DNA from: Pseudomonadota bacterium | GTDB lineage: Bacteria > Pseudomonadota > Alphaproteobacteria > Acetobacterales > Acetobacteraceae | Length of the DNA stretch: 16,102 bases | Assembly (NCBI GenBank): GCA_021780935.1 | Contig: JAJXXT010000007.1 | Coordinates: forward strand, 1-16,102 | Direction of reading: 5' to 3' | In this document: positions 6,797-13,825 of the stretch, in pieces | How positions within the stretch are numbered: the first letter of the stretch is position 1 | How the letters are laid out: every line of letters starts with the position of its first letter | Program-made: the position numbers and the translations under genes | The notes under the pieces: generated by a model | What the model saw: only the letters and a program-made list of their open reading frames with translations | Databases searched by the model: none | What the model was told of the DNA's origin: nothing

Positions 6797-8626
6797 TCAC
6801 GCCGCGGCTTCGCTGCCCTGCCGCTCGGCGCGTTTGCGCGCGTGCGGATCGAGATGGCGCTTGCGCAGGCGCACGGCGCGCGGCGTCACCTCGACCAGTT
6901 CGTCGTCCTCGACATAGGCGATGGCCTGTTCGAGCGCGAGTCGGCGGGGCGGGATCAGCAGCATCGCGTCGTCCTTGCCGGCGGCGCGAATATTCGTGAG
7001 CTTCTTTTCCTTGATCGGATTGACGTCGAGATCCGAGTCGCGGCTGTGCTCGCCGATGATCATGCCGACATAGACGCGTTCGCCGGGATCGATGAACAGC
7101 ACGCCGCGCTCCTGCAGATAGAAGAGCGCGTAGTGGACCGATTCGCCGTCCGCGTTCGAGATCAGCACGCCGTTGCGGCGCCCCTCGATCGGCCCCTTCC
7201 ACGGCCCGTAGCCGGCGAACAGCCGGTTCATCACCCCGGAGCCGCGCGTGTCGGTGAGGAATTCGCCGTGATAGCCGATCAGGCCCCTGCTCGGCATGAG
7301 AAACGCGAGCCGCACCTTGCCGCCACCGGAGGGTCGCATGTCACGCAATTCAGCCTTGCGCCGGCTGAGTTTCTCGACGACGACGCCGGCGTAGGGCTCG
7401 TCGACATCGACGAGCACCTCCTCCATCGGCTCCTCGCGCGCGCCGGTCTCCGCGTTGGTACGGGTCAGCACGCGCGGGCGGCCGATGGCGAGCTCGAAGC
7501 CTTCGCGGCGCATGGTCTCGATCAGCACGCCAAGCTGCAGCTCGCCCCGACCGGCGACCTCGAACGCGTCCATCTCGCTGCTCTCGGAAATGCGGATGGC
7601 AACATTGCCCTCCGCCTCGCGCAGCAAGCGGTCGCGGATCTGGCGTGACGTCACCTTCTTGCCGTCGCGTCCGGCGAGCGGGCCGTCATTGACGCGGAAG
7701 GTCATCGCCAGCGTCGGCGGATCGACCGGGATCGCCGGCAGCGGTCCGGCCAGTTCTGGCGCGCCGACCGTGTCGGGAACGGTGGCCTCGGCGAGGCCGG
7801 CCACGGCGATGATGTCACCGGCCTCGGCCTCCTCCACCGCCACGCGCTCGAGGCCGCGGAAGGCGAGCAGCTTGGTCAGCCGCGACGTCTCCACCGTGGA
7901 GCCATCGCCGCGCAGCACTTTCACCGGCATGTTCAGCCGCGCCCGGCCCTGCTCGACCCGTCCGGTGAGCACTCGGCCAAGGAAATTGTCGTATTCGAGA
8001 ATGCTCGCCACCATCGCGAACGGCGCCTCGGCATCGAGCGCCGGCGCCTTCACGTGCGAGAGAACGAGCTCGAACAGCGCCGAAAGGTCCTGGCGCGGCC
8101 CGTCGAGCGCCAGATCCGCCCAGCCCTGCCGGCCGGAGGCATAGAGCAGCGGGAAATCGAGCTGGCTGTCGTCGGCGCCGAGCGCGGCGAAGAGATCGAA
8201 CACCTCGGTCGCCACCTCGTCGGAACGGGCGTCCGAGCGGTCCACCTTGTTGATCACGACGATCGGCTTGAGCCCGCGCGCCAGCGCCTTGCCGACCACG
8301 AACTTGGTCTGCGGCAGCACGCCCTCGGCGGCATCCACCAGCACCAGCGCGCCATCGACCATGTTCAGGATGCGCTCGACCTCGCCCCCGAAATCGGCAT
8401 GGCCGGGCGTGTCGACGATGTTGATGCGCACGTCGCGCCAGACCACGGAGGCGCATTTGGCGAGGATGGTGATGCCGCGCTCGCGCTCGAGATCGTTGCG
8501 GTCGAGCGCCCGCTCGGCCACCGCCTGGTGGGCACGGAAGGCGCCCGACTGGCGGAGGAGCTGATCGACCAGCGTGGTTTTGCCGTGGTCGACATGGGCG
8601 ATGATGGCGATGTTGCGAATGTCCAT
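6797..8626 (-). CDS. typA: ribosome-associated GTPase TypA/BipA
   Basis: A translational GTPase of the EF-G/LepA superfamily that binds the 70S ribosome and supports growth at low temperature and under stress, with a role in ribosome assembly. The 609 residues are the normal length. The GTPase motifs are intact: P-loop AHVDHGKT (10-17), switch I DLERERGITI (45-54), DTPGHADFGGEVERIL (72-87) with the switch II Asp-Thr-Pro-Gly-His, and NKVDR (126-130). The later TypA-specific stretches include MPSRGLIGYHGEFLTDTRGSG and GVMNRLFAGYGPWKG. The start at 8626 is chosen because the protein then begins MDIRNIAIIAHVDHGK, as in its relatives; a frame extension to 8677 adds unrelated residues. The C-terminus is a basic/acidic tail (RKRHLDPHARKRAERQGSE). 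The 144-base leader contains a 7-bp hairpin at 8659-8683. Confidence 0.97.
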   Translation of the reverse strand: MDIRNIAIIAHVDHGKTTLVDQLLRQSGAFRAHQAVAERALDRNDLERERGITILAKCASVVWRDVRINIVDTPGHADFGGEVERILNMVDGALVLVDAAEGVLPQTKFVVGKALARGLKPIVVINKVDRSDARSDEVATEVFDLFAALGADDSQLDFPLLYASGRQGWADLALDGPRQDLSALFELVLSHVKAPALDAEAPFAMVASILEYDNFLGRVLTGRVEQGRARLNMPVKVLRGDGSTVETSRLTKLLAFRGLERVAVEEAEAGDIIAVAGLAEATVPDTVGAPELAGPLPAIPVDPPTLAMTFRVNDGPLAGRDGKKVTSRQIRDRLLREAEGNVAIRISESSEMDAFEVAGRGELQLGVLIETMRREGFELAIGRPRVLTRTNAETGAREEPMEEVLVDVDEPYAGVVVEKLSRRKAELRDMRPSGGGKVRLAFLMPSRGLIGYHGEFLTDTRGSGVMNRLFAGYGPWKGPIEGRRNGVLISNADGESVHYALFYLQERGVLFIDPGERVYVGMIIGEHSRDSDLDVNPIKEKKLTNIRAAGKDDAMLLIPPRRLALEQAIAYVEDDELVEVTPRAVRLRKRHLDPHARKRAERQGSEAAA

Positions 8627-8770
8627 GGGGACCCGGATGTGATGAACACGACAAATGTCGGCGCGTTGCCCTGCCACGCGCCGTTCGGAAAAAGCCTAAC
8701 TCACGCTTTGTGCGGCGCACACATAGGACATTCCGGCCCGATTTGCGAGCCGAAAACGCGGCGGGGACGA
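8627..8770 (-). promoter_or_regulatory. typA leader/intergenic region
   Basis: 144 bases between the methyltransferase stop and the typA start. It contains a hairpin (CGGCGCG and CGCGCCG arms at 8659-8665 and 8677-8683, loop of 11) whose base is 33 bases before the typA ATG, and an A/T-rich patch (8689-8700). It is long enough to hold a separate typA promoter, but no clear -35/-10 pair was found. Confidence 0.35.
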
Positions 8771-9580
8771 TTAGATGCCGACGCGGCCGACCAGCACGAA
8801 CCGGCCGGCCAGGAACCGCTGCAGCGGGCCGAGCCGGCTGAGCAGCGCGTGATCGAGAGCGCCGAGGCGCGGCCACCAGGCGGGAAAGAGACGTCCGCCG
8901 AACAGCAGGAAGAACGCGGTCCGCGCCCCGCCCGCGGCCTGCGCGGCGATCCGGTCGAGCTCCGCCTCGTTCACCTTGCGCTCGTCCTCGGTGATGTAGG
9001 GCTTGTCGGTGCCGTAGATGAACCGGGTCAGCCTGGGATGCGCGACGCCCGCGACGAGGCGGCTCTCACGGAGCTTCTGCAGCCAGGAATGCGTGTAGAG
9101 CTCGTTGACCACCAGCACGCCTCCCGGCTTGAGCACGCGGCTGGCCTCGGCGAGAGCGCGGGGAATGTCGACGTGGTGGAGAATGTCGTTGAAGAAAATG
9201 ACGTCGAAACTGCCGTCGGGATAGGTCAGTCCCTCAGCCGGCATGGCATCGAACCGTATATTGGTCAGTCCGGCCCGGGCCGCGCGGGCGCGCGCGATCT
9301 CCAGCAGATCCTCCGAGAGGTCGAACGCGTCCACCTCGGCGCCCAGCCAGCGGAGCCGGATCGCGTCGTCGCCAAAGCCGCAGCCGGGGACCAGCACGCG
9401 CTTGCCAGCAAGGCCAAGCTCGCGCAACGCGTCGTAGGCACACCAATAGGCGTTCCACGGTCGGCGGATCGGCGCACGGACGACGTCGTCGTCGACCGGC
9501 TCCTCGATCTTCGCCGCATGCTGCCGCGCATAATCGCGATGGAACTCGCGTTCTCGCGCCTGCCGCGTCTCCTCGCTCAT
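8771..9580 (-). CDS. class I SAM-dependent methyltransferase
   Basis: A 269-residue protein with the Rossmann methyltransferase motifs in order. Motif I is VLVPGCGFGDD (62-72), the acidic ribose-binding residue is Asp87 in VDAFDLS, motif IV is FDVIFFNDILHHV (125-137), and post-motif RVLKPGGVLVVNEL (148-161) follows. An N-terminal extension of about 55 residues is charged, beginning MSEETRQAREREFHRDY. The C-terminal 90 residues (from about 180) are helical and end in hydrophobic and aromatic patches (FFLLFGGRLFPAWWPRLGAL) that may contact membrane or lipid. The methyl acceptor is not evident; UbiE/ubiquinone-type and glycolipid methyltransferases share this arrangement. GGGGGA upstream of the ATG acts as ribosome site. 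It begins 27 bases after the adenosine-kinase-type gene, probably in one operon. Confidence 0.85.
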   Translation of the reverse strand: MSEETRQAREREFHRDYARQHAAKIEEPVDDDVVRAPIRRPWNAYWCAYDALRELGLAGKRVLVPGCGFGDDAIRLRWLGAEVDAFDLSEDLLEIARARAARAGLTNIRFDAMPAEGLTYPDGSFDVIFFNDILHHVDIPRALAEASRVLKPGGVLVVNELYTHSWLQKLRESRLVAGVAHPRLTRFIYGTDKPYITEDERKVNEAELDRIAAQAAGGARTAFFLLFGGRLFPAWWPRLGALDHALLSRLGPLQRFLAGRFVLVGRVGI

Positions 9581-9607
9581 CGGTCCCCCGCTGTCGTACG
9601 CCGCCCG

Positions 9608-10591
9608 TCAGGTGTTTTGGAGCAGGCCGCGCAGGTCCGATTGCGGGCGCGCGCCATAATGGCCGATCACCTCGGCCGCGGCGATGCTGCCGAGGCGGCC
9701 GCAGGTCGAGAGGTCGCGCCCGGCGGTCAGGCCGGCGAGGAAGCCGGCGGCGTAGGCGTCGCCGGCCCCGGTGGTATCCACCACCCGCGCCGGCTCGGCG
9801 GCGACGCGGATGCGCTGGTGTCCGTGGCAGATCACGCTGCCGGCCTGGCTCCGCGTCAGCACCGCGAGCTTCACCGCCGCCGCCGCCGCCTCCGCCGCGG
9901 CCTCGAACTCGTTGGCCTCGTAGAGGCTGCACACCTCGGCCTCGTTGGCGAACAGGATATCGATCCCGCGCAACAACTCCCGGAATGCGGTGCGGTGGCG
10001 GTCGACGCAGAACGGATCCGACAGCGACAGCGCCACCTGCCGTCCCGCCCGCCGCGCGATGGCGGCGGCGCGGTGGAACGCCGCCTGCGCCGCCGGGGGG
10101 TCGAACAGATAGCCTTCCAGGTAGGTCACGGCCGAATCGGCGATCAGCGCCGGATCGAGATCGTCGACGCCGAAGCTGACACAGGCGCCGAGATAGGTAT
10201 TCATGGTGCGCTGGCCCTCGGGCGTGACCAGGATCAGGCAGCGCGCCGTCGGCGCCCCGGCCTGCAGGGGCGGGGTCGGGAAATGCACGCCCGCGGCGGC
10301 GATGTCATCGCGGAAGGCGGATCCGAGCCGGTCGTCGGCGACCTTGCCGAGGAACGCCGCGCGGGCGCCCATCGCGGCGGCGACGGCGCAGCTGTTGGCC
10401 GCCGAGCCGCCGCTGCTCTCGCGCCCCTTCGGCATCGCGGTGCTGAGAAACTCCGCCCGATCCCGGTCGATCAGCGCCATCGAGCCTTTGTGCATGTCGT
10501 GGCGCGAGAGAAACCCGTCATCGGCGGGGGCGACGACGTCGACGATGGCGTTGCCGATGCCGAGCAGGTCGAAGCGAGGGGCAGTCGCCAT
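9608..10591 (-). CDS. PfkB-family sugar/nucleoside kinase, adenosine-kinase type
   Basis: A 327-residue kinase of the ribokinase fold. The N-terminal motif GIGNAIVDVVA (11-21), GGSAANS (61-67), FGKV-like FLGKVADDRLG, and the C-terminal anion-hole motif DTTGAGDAYAAGF (with catalytic Asp278) are all intact. MNTYLGACVSFG, TYLEGYLFDPP and LSLSDPFCVDRHR correspond closely to rhizobial proteins annotated adenosine kinase, so phosphorylation of adenosine to AMP is the best guess; other nucleosides or sugars are possible. The ATG at 10591 is chosen because GGAGAG precedes it and the protein then starts at the family N-terminus; a frame extension to 10633 is not needed. It is the first gene before the methyltransferase and diverges from the bactofilin. 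A five-unit GCC run encodes an Ala-rich patch in the middle. Confidence 0.88.
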   Translation of the reverse strand: MATAPRFDLLGIGNAIVDVVAPADDGFLSRHDMHKGSMALIDRDRAEFLSTAMPKGRESSGGSAANSCAVAAAMGARAAFLGKVADDRLGSAFRDDIAAAGVHFPTPPLQAGAPTARCLILVTPEGQRTMNTYLGACVSFGVDDLDPALIADSAVTYLEGYLFDPPAAQAAFHRAAAIARRAGRQVALSLSDPFCVDRHRTAFRELLRGIDILFANEAEVCSLYEANEFEAAAEAAAAAVKLAVLTRSQAGSVICHGHQRIRVAAEPARVVDTTGAGDAYAAGFLAGLTAGRDLSTCGRLGSIAAAEVIGHYGARPQSDLRGLLQNT

Positions 10592-10712
10592 GCGGAGCTC
10601 TCCGGATCGGGAATGAACCCATGCCGCTAGCACCGCGCGCCGCGATCGGCAACCGCGCGGGTTGTTCGCGCGGCCGGCTCCGTGTTAGCGAACCTGCCCG
10701 TTACGCCAGGAC

Positions 10713-10718
10713 AGGAGG
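10713..10718 (+). promoter_or_regulatory. Shine-Dalgarno site fixing the GTG start of the bactofilin
   Basis: AGGAGG lies five bases before GTG 10724. It supports this start over the ATG-type frame opening at 10682. Confidence 0.75.
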
Positions 10719-10723
10719 CCGCC

Positions 10724-11443
10724 GTGTTCAAACGCCGCAAGCCCCAAGGCCCGCAAGGTGCAGAGACCGACTCGCGATTCGACGACTCGCCCGAGGACAG
10801 CGCGACCCAGCCCGCCGCCGCGTCGCGGCCCGGCGCCTTCACCCCGCAGAACGCCGCGCGCCCGACCGATAGTGGCCTCGGCGTTCCGCCCTACCGTCCT
10901 GTGCCAGCCAAGGAAGCCCAGATCATGAGCCGAACGCCGACCCCGCCCGTGCCGTCCGTCCCCGGTGCGGCCGCCCGCGCGCCGCAGACGGGCGCCGTCC
11001 GCCTGCCCTCACGCGAGCCGGCGGAGAGCCGCACGCTGATCGTCGGCCGCGGCATCAGCGTCCAGGGCACGGTTCAGGATGCCGAGCGGCTCGTCGTGGA
11101 AGGCACCGTCGAGGCCAGCATGATCCATGCCAACGAACTCGTCGTTGCGCCGGGCGGGCTGGTCAAGGGCCAGATCGAGGTCGAGGACGCCGAGATCAGC
11201 GGCACCATGGACGGCACGCTGACCGCGCGCGCGAGCCTGGTGGTGCGCGCCAGCGGCCGGGTGCTCGGCACCGCCCGCTGCCGGCGGCTTCAGGTCGAGG
11301 AGGGCGGCCAGATCACCGGCCAGATCGAGATGCTCACCGACGCCCCGCGCGCCGAGTCGGGTCGCTCGGCTCCGGAGCCGGCCGCCGAGCCGGCGCCGCG
11401 GATGCCTGAGAGGCTCCAGGCCGAGCGGGCACCGCAGGCCTGA
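10724..11443 (+). CDS. bactofilin family cytoskeletal protein
   Basis: Bactofilins polymerise into filaments through a right-handed beta-helix and act as scaffolds for cell-wall and polarity proteins. This 239-residue protein has a basic start (FKRRKPQGPQ), a long Pro/Ala-rich disordered N-terminal region (to about 102), the bactofilin core (about 103-204) and a Pro/Ala/Glu tail. The core shows short beta-turn repeats: GRGISVQGTVQDAERLVVEG, TVEASMIHANELVVAPGG, VKGQIEVEDAEISGTMDG, TLTARASLVVRASGRVLG and RLQVEEGGQITGQI. GTG 10724 has an excellent ribosome site. An in-frame ATG at 10925 with GGAAG eight bases upstream would give a 172-residue form with almost no N-terminal region. A 16-bp hairpin terminator follows. 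It is monocistronic and diverges from the kinase gene. Confidence 0.9.
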   Translation: MFKRRKPQGPQGAETDSRFDDSPEDSATQPAAASRPGAFTPQNAARPTDSGLGVPPYRPVPAKEAQIMSRTPTPPVPSVPGAAARAPQTGAVRLPSREPAESRTLIVGRGISVQGTVQDAERLVVEGTVEASMIHANELVVAPGGLVKGQIEVEDAEISGTMDGTLTARASLVVRASGRVLGTARCRRLQVEEGGQITGQIEMLTDAPRAESGRSAPEPAAEPAPRMPERLQAERAPQA

Positions 11444-11450
11444 GGAGGCC

Positions 11451-11486
11451 GACGCCATCCGGGCCCCACCGGGCCCGGATGGCGTC
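11451..11486 (+). terminator. 16-bp perfect hairpin, terminator between bactofilin and secB
   Basis: GACGCCATCCGGGCCC and GGGCCCGGATGGCGTC are perfect inverted repeats with a 4-base loop, followed by TATTGT on the plus strand. It lies seven bases after the bactofilin stop and 52 bases beyond the secB stop, between convergent genes, so it may stop transcription from both sides. The plus-strand tail is the more T-rich. Confidence 0.8.
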
Positions 11487-11538
11487 TATTGTCACACAAG
11501 ACCGGCGCCCGGACGGGGCGCCGGATGAGCCTCCGAGG

Positions 11539-12081
11539 TCAGGCGTGGCCGGCCGGTGTTCCCTGGGCCGCTGCCTGCTGGGCCCGCCGGGCCTGCCACA
11601 GGGCAACGAAATCGACCGGCTGCAGCGTCAGCGGCGGGAAGCCGCCCTCGCGGGTGATTTCTGCCAGAATGTGCCGCGCGTAAGGAAAGAGCAGGCGCGG
11701 ACACTCCACCATCAGGACCGCCTCGAGCACGTTCTCCGGCACGCCGTTCAGGGTAAAGACACCGGCATAGACAAGCTCGGCGATGAAGACCGCCGCGCGG
11801 CCCTCGGCCGCCGGCTGCCCGTTCGCCGCCGCCGCCGGCGCCTCGCGCGCCTCGGCGCGGATCGACAGCGCCACCTCGTAGACGGACGCCGCGTCGGGCA
11901 GCTTCTGCACCTGCACGTCCAGGCTCAGATTGATCTGCGGCGCCGTGCGCAGGGTGGCGTAGATCTGCGGCGCGCCGGGAACCTCGAAGGACAGGTCCTT
12001 GACGAACTGGCCGTTGATCAGCAGCGGCGGCGGTCCGGACTGGGCGGCGCCCGCCGGAGGGGCCTCGGTGCTCTGGGACAT
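11539..12081 (-). CDS. secB: protein-export chaperone SecB
   Basis: SecB is a cytoplasmic tetramer that keeps precursor proteins unfolded and delivers them to SecA. The 180-residue product has the family blocks LINGQFVKDLSFEVPGAP (21-38), AELVYAGVF (101-109), LMVECPRLLFPYARHI (123-138) and REGGFPPLTLQPVDF (144-158). It is somewhat longer than usual (about 150-165). The excess comes from an Ala/Gly/Pro N-terminus, an Ala-rich insert between two strands (EAREAPAAAANGQPAAEGRA, 77-96), and an Ala/Gln-rich tail. The start at 12081 is chosen because GGAG lies seven bases upstream; the ATG at 12087 is too close to that site. Two short palindromic direct repeats lie just upstream (12099-12141). Confidence 0.95.
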   Translation of the reverse strand: MSQSTEAPPAGAAQSGPPPLLINGQFVKDLSFEVPGAPQIYATLRTAPQINLSLDVQVQKLPDAASVYEVALSIRAEAREAPAAAANGQPAAEGRAAVFIAELVYAGVFTLNGVPENVLEAVLMVECPRLLFPYARHILAEITREGGFPPLTLQPVDFVALWQARRAQQAAAQGTPAGHA

Positions 12082-12098
12082 GGTCATGCTCCGTGCTG

Positions 12099-12141
12099 TG
12101 CCGGCCTTGAGGCCGCTTGTGGATTGCCGGCCTTGCGGCCG
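12099..12141. repeat. two 17-base palindromic direct repeats in the secB leader
   Basis: TGCCGGCCTTGAGGCCG (12099-12115) and TGCCGGCCTTGCGGCCG (12125-12141) are identical at 16 of 17 bases and 26 bases apart. Each can fold as a 5-6 bp hairpin. They lie 18-60 bases before the secB start. They could be regulatory sites, transcript hairpins, or small dispersed repeats. Confidence 0.6.
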
Positions 12142-12223
12142 TGAAAGGCGCGGCGGCGGGAGACCGCCTGGCGAATTCGGCGGTGGCCTAGCATGGCGGC
12201 GGGCGCAAGACCAGAAGGCCCCG

Positions 12224-12778
12224 TCAGGCGCGCCAGACGATGCGCTCGGGCGCCGGCGTGGTCGGATCGCAGCGCTGCCAGCCGCCATTGGGAACGCTGA
12301 CCCCGGTCAGCGCCAGAATGAACCCCCAGTGGCTCACCACCAGGGTCTCGGCCCAGTCGGCCCGCGCCGCCATCGCCGCACGGAAGCGCCCGGCGCGCGT
12401 GATGGTCTCTGCCTCGCCCTCGATACCCTGCGGCCACCAGACCTCGTCGAGCGCGGCGAAATCATGCTCCGGCCAGGCCTGCTCCAACTGGCCACGCGGC
12501 GTGCCGATATCGCAGGTGAAGGCGCAGCGTTCGCGCACCGTCGGGTCGACCAGCACGGCAACGCCGAGTGCGCGCGCGATCGGCGCGGCCGTCTGCAGCG
12601 CGCGCCTGTAGGGCGAGGCGATGATGCGGCGGACGCCCTCCGCGCGCATCGCCTCCGCCGCCGCCTCGGCCTGCCGCGCGCCCAGCTCGGTCAGCGCCGG
12701 ATCGACGATGCCCGGATCCCGCCGGGTGGCGGTGAAGTGCAGATTGAACTCGCTCTGGCCGTGGCGGAGCAGGATCAC
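12224..12778 (-). CDS. histidine phosphatase superfamily protein
   Basis: A 184-residue phosphatase of the phosphoglycerate-mutase-like fold. LRHGQSEFN (4-12) contains the phospho-acceptor His6. [10 protein letters not shown] (55-64) supplies Arg59. Glu83 is the likely proton donor, and SHWGF (149-153) contains the second catalytic His150, so the active site is complete. The substrate cannot be told from the sequence. The GTG start at 12778 overlaps the trpS stop by four bases (GTGA), so translation is probably coupled to trpS. No signal peptide is present. Beyond it, 142 bases with small repeats separate it from secB. Confidence 0.88.
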   Translation of the reverse strand: MILLRHGQSEFNLHFTATRRDPGIVDPALTELGARQAEAAAEAMRAEGVRRIIASPYRRALQTAAPIARALGVAVLVDPTVRERCAFTCDIGTPRGQLEQAWPEHDFAALDEVWWPQGIEGEAETITRAGRFRAAMAARADWAETLVVSHWGFILALTGVSVPNGGWQRCDPTTPAPERIVWRA

Positions 12779-13773
12779 GTCCGCAGGAACCCCACCAGCC
12801 GCTCGGCCTCGGCGACGATGGGATCGGCGATCGAGGCCGCCCGCTCCGCCCCCTCGCGCAGAATGGCGTCGATCGTTCCCGGATCGGCGAGCAGGCGCCG
12901 CGTCTCGGCCGCGATCGGCGCCAGCGCGGCGACGAGCCGCTCGGCCAGCGCTTCCTTGAAGGCGGAGAAGCCCTGGCCGCCATGCTCGCGCAGCACGCCG
13001 GCGGCGTCGGTCTCCGCGAGCGCGGCGTAGATGCCGACCAGGTTGCGCGCCTCGGGCCGCCCTTCCAGCCCCGCCGGATCACCCGGCAGCGGCTGCGGAT
13101 CCGTCTTGGCGCGACGGATCTTCTGCGCGATCGTCTCGGCATCGTCGGTGAGATTGATCCGGCTCTGCTCGGACGGGTCGGATTTGGACATCTTTTTCGT
13201 CCCGTCCCGCAGGCTCATCACGCGCGCCGCCGGGCCCAGCACCAGCGCCTCGATCGGGGGGAAGAACGCCACGCCATAATCGTGGTTGAATTTCTGCGCG
13301 ATGTCGTTCGCGAGTTCCAGGTGCTGGCGCTGATCGTCGCCCACCGGCACGCGCGTCGCGTGGTAGGCGAGAATGTCGGCGGCCATTAGGTTCGGATAGA
13401 CATAAAGCCCCGAGGACGCGTTCTCGCGGTCCTTGCCGGCCTTGTCCTTGAACTGGGTCATGCGGTTGAGCCAGCCGAGCCGGGCGACGCAGTTGAAGAT
13501 CCAGGCCAGTTGCGCGTGGGCGCGGACGGCGCTCTGGTGGAAGAACACCGACCGGCCGGGATCGACCCCACAGGCAATGACGCTGGCGGCGATCTCGCGC
13601 GTCTGGGTGGCGAGCTGGGCCGGCTCCTGCCACACCGTGATCGCGTGCAGATCCGCCACCGCGAAGATGCACTCGTGGTCGTCCTGCAGCTTCACCCAAT
13701 TGCGCAGCGCGCCGAGATAATTGCCGAGCGTCGGGATACCGGAAGGCTGGATGGCCGAGAAGATTCGCTGCAT
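12775..13773 (-). CDS. trpS: tryptophanyl-tRNA synthetase
   Basis: Charges tRNA-Trp with tryptophan. The 332-residue class I synthetase begins [23 protein letters not shown], where TLGN (15-18) is the HIGH-equivalent. KMSKS (194-198) is intact. AVADLHAIT (38-46), [14 protein letters not shown] (126-139) and [13 protein letters not shown] (142-154) are the tryptophan/ATP pocket blocks. The ATG at 13773 matches the family N-terminus; the ATG at 13785 would add only MRAA, and a much longer frame runs into murJ. Ribosome sites for both starts are weak. It lies 52 bases after murJ on the same strand and is overlapped by the histidine phosphatase at its end. Confidence 0.96.
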   Translation of the reverse strand: MQRIFSAIQPSGIPTLGNYLGALRNWVKLQDDHECIFAVADLHAITVWQEPAQLATQTREIAASVIACGVDPGRSVFFHQSAVRAHAQLAWIFNCVARLGWLNRMTQFKDKAGKDRENASSGLYVYPNLMAADILAYHATRVPVGDDQRQHLELANDIAQKFNHDYGVAFFPPIEALVLGPAARVMSLRDGTKKMSKSDPSEQSRINLTDDAETIAQKIRRAKTDPQPLPGDPAGLEGRPEARNLVGIYAALAETDAAGVLREHGGQGFSAFKEALAERLVAALAPIAAETRRLLADPGTIDAILREGAERAASIADPIVAEAERLVGFLRT

Positions 13774-13805
13774 GGCGGCTCGCATGGGTTGAACCAGGCG
13801 CTTTT

Positions 13806-13819
13806 CCGGCCTTGGCCGG
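13806..13819 (-). repeat. intercistronic palindrome between murJ and trpS
   Basis: CCGGCC-TT-GGCCGG is a perfect 6-bp hairpin, six bases after the murJ stop on the minus strand and followed there by AAAAG. It resembles the two secB leader repeats (shared CGGCCTTG...GGCCG core). A terminator is unlikely because there is no T-run. Confidence 0.45.
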
Positions 13820-13825
13820 CGGCGG

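Noticed and set aside
9873..9896. Run of GCC triplets as a possible phase-variable repeat
   Set aside because: It is short, in frame, and codes for an Ala patch in the kinase. Length changes by whole triplets would not switch the gene off.
8054..10630. An 858-codon open frame on the plus strand
   Set aside because: It runs antisense through typA, the methyltransferase and the kinase, all of which have intact family motifs. Its translation is Arg/Glu/Gly-rich without any domain, as expected from GC-rich codon bias on the opposite strand.
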